DNA of 64,000 nucleotides from Candidatus Methanoperedens sp. (GTDB lineage: Archaea > Halobacteriota > Methanosarcinia > Methanosarcinales > Methanoperedenaceae), in contig VEPN01000003.1 in the NCBI GenBank assembly GCA_012026835.1, positions 57,358 to 121,357 on the forward strand, in the 5' to 3' direction. The position numbers were made by a program, and so were the translations under genes. Each line of letters opens with the position of its first letter. Position 1 is the first letter of the stretch. Positions 60,277 through 64,000 of this stretch are shown here, piece by piece. The notes beneath the pieces were generated by a model. It made no database searches. It was not told the DNA's origin and saw only the letters and a list, made by a program, of their open reading frames with translations.

Positions 60277-61533
60277 ATGAAAAAATATGCAAGTATTTTA
60301 ACTGCAATGCTTGTCCTGAGTATATTCTCAGGAATGGCAGCAGGGGGTCTTCCAGTAATAGCTGCGGAAGAAACGGCAATGAGCGCCCAGTCACCTGCTG
60401 GAGATCAGCCAGAGAATTTTACAAAACTTGAAATCTCCCCACGCTATGGCAACGTGAGACTGCAAGCCGGGGAAAATAAAGAACTAACTGTTACAATCAA
60501 GAACAAAGAGAAAAAAGCCATCAGTGTAAAACCCGATGTCGTCATACCACCATATGGCGAATATATGATGGAAAAAGAATGGATAACCATCACTCCAGAC
60601 AGTGTTGAAATACCTGAAGGCGCAAGCCAGAAATTCACAATAAAAACATCCATACCAAAAGATGCTTCCAGGGGATATTATAATGCCCAGATCGCATTTA
60701 CCGATGATGTAATGCCCAACCCTTATCCGATGCCTTTCCCCAACTATATCAATACTTTCCAGCTTTCGGTGGATGTCTGGGCTCCGTTCAAGATTCAGAT
60801 AATGACACAATATATTAGTGACCAGCTTGAGGCAGGCGGGGAATATGACTACGAAATAAAACTTAAAAATACGGCAGACCAGGCGATCGGTATCAATCCG
60901 AAGCTGGGCAGCGAACCGTCCTATGGCGGGCCATTTGGAATGACGACACCGTCCCTGACAGAGGATGCGATAACCATAACATCACCAAAGAGCATCCCGG
61001 CAGGAGCAACAGAGATTGTGAAAATACATGTAAAGGTGCCTGAGGATGCCAAAGGCTATTTTAACGGGTATATTGACCTTGGCATTGATGACATGTCTGT
61101 CAGGGATTGGGAAGGAAGGGTTAGCATAAACTTCAATATATGGAAGCAGCCGACAGAACCCTTTATAAAGAGCTTTACCCTGAATAAAGAAGCTCCAATC
61201 ACAATAGAAGTCAGTTCAGCCCAAAACTACGGATACCCATATGGAAAATCCGGCGGGTCAAAGGCTCATGAGCCGTTATTTGAAACAACCCTGATAGGTC
61301 CTGATGGGAAGCAAGTCGATCTGACTGTCACGAAAACCGTAACAAAAGGCAATGTGAACATGGGAGGAGAAAGACCCCCGTGGGAGATAGATAGCGAATC
61401 CATATACCAGGAGAATGGGATACAGAGGATAGAAACCTACAAAGCCAAAGGCTCGGCAACAGGCGAATGGAAGCTGAAAGTATTACCAAGGAACACCCAG
61501 GGATTCGATTATTCTATAATAATCGGAGAGTGA
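60277..61533 (+). CDS. Exported beta-sandwich protein with immunoglobulin-like repeats
   Basis: A 418-residue protein with a signal peptide (first 29 residues, YASILTAMLVLSIFSGMAAG). The mature chain has two similar Ig/CARDB-like domains: LEISPRYGNVRLQAGENKEL to ISRGYYNAQIAF-like (about 50-150) and YDYEIKLKNTADQAIGINPK to GYFNGYIDLGIDD (about 188-268). Both contain V/I-x-I-P-x-G/D-A-x-x-x-F/V-x-I-K/H patterns and the turn AxGYYNxxI or AKGYFNGYI. A third, less clear beta region follows. There is no C-terminal anchor. It may be a surface or periplasm-like structural or binding protein. Confidence 0.75.
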   Translation: MKKYASILTAMLVLSIFSGMAAGGLPVIAAEETAMSAQSPAGDQPENFTKLEISPRYGNVRLQAGENKELTVTIKNKEKKAISVKPDVVIPPYGEYMMEKEWITITPDSVEIPEGASQKFTIKTSIPKDASRGYYNAQIAFTDDVMPNPYPMPFPNYINTFQLSVDVWAPFKIQIMTQYISDQLEAGGEYDYEIKLKNTADQAIGINPKLGSEPSYGGPFGMTTPSLTEDAITITSPKSIPAGATEIVKIHVKVPEDAKGYFNGYIDLGIDDMSVRDWEGRVSINFNIWKQPTEPFIKSFTLNKEAPITIEVSSAQNYGYPYGKSGGSKAHEPLFETTLIGPDGKQVDLTVTKTVTKGNVNMGGERPPWEIDSESIYQENGIQRIETYKAKGSATGEWKLKVLPRNTQGFDYSIIIGE

Positions 61534-61629
61534 ATCCCTCCTTTTTTCTGCTATTTAGACGTATTTTTGGTAAGAGCAGGGGCTAAGGCAGGATTTTATT
61601 CGCGCAAGAAAATGTGATAGGAGTGAATC

Positions 61630-62202
61630 ATGAAAACTATTACAAAACTTACAATAGGACTTTTGATACTGGCTCTTGGCATCGGGCTCAGCCTGACCCA
61701 GGAACAATCATCTGTAAAACCATCATGGGTACATGAAATCAAATGGCTGGATAAACCTGACGATGCTGTAAAAATTGAAGAACTATTGTGGGTGGATATA
61801 AGCCCGTACAGGGCAGAATATGAATTAGTAAATATAAGTTCAAACAGCAAAGGCAATGCACTGGTTTTGAGGATAATAGCTACTATAAAAGAGACAGATA
61901 GTCCGGATATCTATGACTTCGTATATGAGAACGGCGAACTTATCCAGACAGGTTATCTCCTTGAGGCCATACCCCCGCAGTACAGGGACGAGGCGATCGG
62001 GATTGCGCTTGGGAACCAGGAAGTTGCAGCAGCCGCGGCTGGCGACAAGCCAACTGTGAGACGTGTATTACCCACGACTTCCGGGAAATTCTATGCACCT
62101 AAAACCATGTTAAGTGTTACATGGAAGGGGGTTTCTGCGCTTGTTGATCCGGATGAGAGAAAGGTTGCGCAGGTCTGGAAAGAAAGCGGGAATGTAAAGT
62201 AA
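61630..62202 (+). CDS. Exported protein, unknown
   Basis: A 190-residue protein with an N-terminal signal-like helix (TKLTIGLLILALGIGLSL). The rest is a mixed alpha/beta domain with no known motif; EELLWVDISPYRAEYELVNI near 55 and RRVLPTTSGKFYAPKTMLSV near 142 are the most ordered parts. It follows the exported Ig-like protein by 96 bp on the same strand and may share its function. GATAGGAGTGA is a fair ribosome-binding site. Confidence 0.6.
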   Translation: MKTITKLTIGLLILALGIGLSLTQEQSSVKPSWVHEIKWLDKPDDAVKIEELLWVDISPYRAEYELVNISSNSKGNALVLRIIATIKETDSPDIYDFVYENGELIQTGYLLEAIPPQYRDEAIGIALGNQEVAAAAAGDKPTVRRVLPTTSGKFYAPKTMLSVTWKGVSALVDPDERKVAQVWKESGNVK

Positions 62203-62350
62203 AAGATTTGTAAAAGATTTTTTCTTGATTTTTTTAATTTTATTTATTAACCCTAATCGCCAAGAACGCAAAGCGTAGCAGTAAATCTCTGCGAACTCCC
62301 AATTCATGGCCGACTTTGCAGTAATACTTACTCAAGCAGGCCCGTGGGCA

Positions 62351-63106
62351 CTAACTCAAATCCAGATCTTCCCTCAGTTGAGCAGCCTTCGTAAAAAAAC
62401 TGCCAGTTAAGTAATGCAGCAGTAGGCTGGACGCTATCATGCCCGTGGCAAATATCGAAGCGAATATTGCAATCTGGATAGACGCCGCCTCTAGCGGGTC
62501 AGCACCCCCAAGCAGCATCCCTGTCATAACGCCTGGTATCCATACTATGCCAAGATTTTTCATATTGTCTATTGAGGGTATTAAAGCCGCAAGGAGACCC
62601 TGCCTGAGGCAGGCTGAAACTGCAACCTTTGGCTGAGCTCCCAGAGCAAGGTATGCCTCAATTTCAGACCGCCGGTTCCTGATCTCACCCCTGTACCTGT
62701 CAATTGCCAGCGAACTCACGTTCATGGCATTGCCTATGAGAATACTTCCGGTCGGGATAATATATCTTGCTTCCAGGGGGAAGATGCCAAGCAGGAAGAA
62801 AGGGATAAGCAATATCAGGGACGCTGTGGCTATCGAAACAATTGATGCAGGCAAACCTCTTTCAAGCTTGCCTGATCTGGAATATGTGGTATGTCCTGCT
62901 ATTGCAGCCATAAAAATAAGCACAACATAGCTCCAGAAGATTGGGAGTTTGAATAATATAAGGATGACAGAGGCAAGTATCAGTATCTGGACAAGGGCTC
63001 TTGCCCCTGCTAAGGATATTTCCTTCCCCATACCGAATCTTCGCGCATAGGCTGCTGAGAATACCACAAGAACAACAGTAAGAACGATTGCCGGGACATC
63101 AATCAT
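62351..63106 (-). CDS. fetB: ABC transporter permease of the FetB (UPF0014) family
   Basis: A 251-residue permease with about seven membrane helices. It has the family-specific AGARALVQILILASVIL near 33, IFMAAIAGHTTYSR near 66, the GSILIGNAMNVSSLAIDRYR segment near 123 and the coupling loop YLALGAQPKVAVSACLRQG near 150. E. coli FetAB exports iron and lowers oxidative damage. The start at 63106 (MIDVPAIV) was preferred over one 21 bp upstream because it leaves only an 8-bp overlap with fetA. Metal specificity in archaea is unknown. Confidence 0.88.
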   Translation of the reverse strand: MIDVPAIVLTVVLVVFSAAYARRFGMGKEISLAGARALVQILILASVILILFKLPIFWSYVVLIFMAAIAGHTTYSRSGKLERGLPASIVSIATASLILLIPFFLLGIFPLEARYIIPTGSILIGNAMNVSSLAIDRYRGEIRNRRSEIEAYLALGAQPKVAVSACLRQGLLAALIPSIDNMKNLGIVWIPGVMTGMLLGGADPLEAASIQIAIFASIFATGMIASSLLLHYLTGSFFTKAAQLREDLDLS

Positions 63107-63773
63107 GGTCTTCCTCCAGCCTGCCATCCCTGAGCTTTAACCTTCTTCCTCCGATCCTTCTTGCCTGCTCTCTCTCGTGAGTGACCCACAATAGGGTCAG
63201 GTTCCGTTCCCTGCACAAACTCGTCAATAGATTCTCGATTCTCCCAGCCGATACCGCATCCAGGGAAGAAGTGGGTTCATCCAGAAGGAGCACTTCAGGC
63301 TGGTTTGCAAGCGCTCTTGCTATGCAGACCCTTTGTTTCTCCCCTCCTGAGAGCTGTTCGGCATCTGCGTCCAATAGGACCTCAGGAATACCTGCATCCT
63401 TAGAAAGAGCCTCGATATCAAGATTTCCTCCCCACAATTTCATGCCAAAGGCAAGATTATCCCGTACGCTTCCCCTGAACACAACAGGCACCTGGAATAC
63501 CATGCCGATCTTTCTTCTGAGATGTGTGGGATCATAGTCCTTAATATCCTTATCATTTAGCAGGATGATGCCTGCATCTGTCTCAGATAGCCTGTTAATC
63601 AACCGAAGAAGCGTGGATTTCCCCGAACCTGATGCTCCCATAATAGTAACAAGCTCTCCTTTTTGCACTCCCAGGTCAAGGCTGGAAAGTATCTGTGTTT
63701 TGACTTTAGCACCGTTTACCCTGCGTAAGACAGTCTTTGATACATTCTTCAACTCAAGATGAAACTGGCTCAT
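63099..63773 (-). CDS. fetA: ABC transporter ATP-binding protein (FetA-like)
   Basis: A 224-residue ATPase with Walker [19 protein letters not shown] near 44, Q-loop [12 protein letters not shown] near 92, signature [15 protein letters not shown] near 139 and Walker [16 protein letters not shown] near 162, then the H-loop [11 protein letters not shown] near 196. All catalytic residues are intact. It is the first gene of the fetAB pair. An iron-export pair next to a region full of Fe-S and peroxide-related genes is consistent with stress defence. Confidence 0.88.
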   Translation of the reverse strand: MSQFHLELKNVSKTVLRRVNGAKVKTQILSSLDLGVQKGELVTIMGASGSGKSTLLRLINRLSETDAGIILLNDKDIKDYDPTHLRRKIGMVFQVPVVFRGSVRDNLAFGMKLWGGNLDIEALSKDAGIPEVLLDADAEQLSGGEKQRVCIARALANQPEVLLLDEPTSSLDAVSAGRIENLLTSLCRERNLTLLWVTHEREQARRIGGRRLKLRDGRLEEDHD

Positions 63774-63874
63774 CAGTTATAAAACGTCCCCGGACTTTAA
63801 TAAATAATATGCTTTTAGCCGGTATAAATGTCGCAAAGTATAATATCTTATATCATAATGAAGAACCGCACGTT

Positions 63875-64000
63875 ATGCAATTAGAAAATCTAAGACACGG
63901 CACAGAACTTCTGAAGCGGGGCTTTGCAAAAATGCAAAAAGGCGGGGTAATAATGGATGTTACCACGCCGCAGGAAGCACAGATTTCTGAAAGAGCGGGG
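63875..64000 (+). CDS. pdxS: Pyridoxal 5'-phosphate synthase lyase subunit PdxS, 3' truncated by window
   Basis: The first 42 residues are visible: [20 protein letters not shown], then [20 protein letters not shown]. This is the conserved N-terminus of PdxS (MxxGGVIMDVxxxEQAxIAE), which with the glutaminase PdxT makes PLP from ribose 5-phosphate, glyceraldehyde 3-phosphate and glutamine. The start is the only ATG in the right place; the spacer from 63774 to 63874 holds both divergent promoters (fetA and pdxS). Confidence 0.95.
   Translation, partial: MQLENLRHGTELLKRGFAKMQKGGVIMDVTTPQEAQISERAG

Noticed and set aside
1..64000. CRISPR arrays, rRNA genes, prophage structural genes
   Set aside because: No regularly spaced repeats, rRNA signatures or capsid/tail proteins were seen anywhere in the window.

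Overview
The window looks like a piece of a euryarchaeal chromosome from the methanogen/ANME side of the tree. Direct support is the block of archaeal information-processing genes (L21e, Rpb4/RpoF, DUF655, KsgA, Pus10, Nre-type repair protein) together with a CfbB/CbiA-type enzyme of F430 or cobamide synthesis, an ADP-forming acyl-CoA synthetase, archaeal TATA boxes, and a tRNA-Arg without encoded CCA. The many exported redox proteins, a c-type P460-like lipoprotein and paired iron-sulfur flavoproteins would fit a Methanosarcinales member such as a Methanoperedens-like (ANME-2d) archaeon. That last placement is inference, not proof.

Layout. 0-3.6 kb: end of a surface-glycan gene set (FAD oxidoreductase, two glycosyltransferases), a lipoprotein and a membrane protein. 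3.6-4.7 kb: branched-chain aminotransferase. 4.8-10.1 kb: an AT-rich island with a broken IS256-type transposase, a DruA-type (DUF4338) protein, a HerA/NurA pair and the decayed start of a UvrD-type helicase; this reads as a defence or mobile island. 10-15 kb: radical SAM/B12 protein, then an amino-acid dehydrogenase with both subunits of an ADP-forming acyl-CoA synthetase. 15-20.9 kb: tRNA/rRNA/ribosome/RNA polymerase housekeeping genes. 20.9-31.1 kb: a sugar-nucleotide factory made of two divergent operons: glmU-like, glmS, glmM, glmU-like on the minus strand (UDP-GlcNAc), and UDP-sugar dehydrogenase, mannose-1-P guanylyltransferase, a second nucleotidyltransferase and a UDP-glucuronate decarboxylase on the plus strand.

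31-49 kb: mixed metabolism (KGG-repeat stress proteins, PLP sulfur-amino-acid enzyme, CfbB, LeuD, HisA, aspartate kinase, XTP pyrophosphatase, tRNA-Arg, SAM hydrolase-like protein, radical SAM protein, dihydrolipoamide dehydrogenase-like enzyme) with a small accessory group at 37-41 kb (HerA-like ATPase, Fic protein, hydrolase, ribbon-helix-helix protein).

49.4-57.8 kb is the most unusual stretch. It is a redox/thiol region holding two copies of a module made of a divergent cysteine-containing regulator (one copy decayed), a strongly conserved 80-bp promoter with two palindromes, a tiny cysteine protein not recognised here, and an iron-sulfur flavoprotein. Around them are AhpD-like, DsrE-like, flavodoxin, SEC-C, P460-like and TauE/SafE-like genes, plus at least four gene remnants (CopZ-like, thioredoxin-like, an exported-protein tail, and the regulator). 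57.8-64 kb: Nre repair protein, PTPS/QueD homologue, two exported proteins, a FetAB-type ABC transporter and the start of pdxS.

Coordinates of pseudogenes were read by eye from the sequence; family names rest on motif recognition without database searches.
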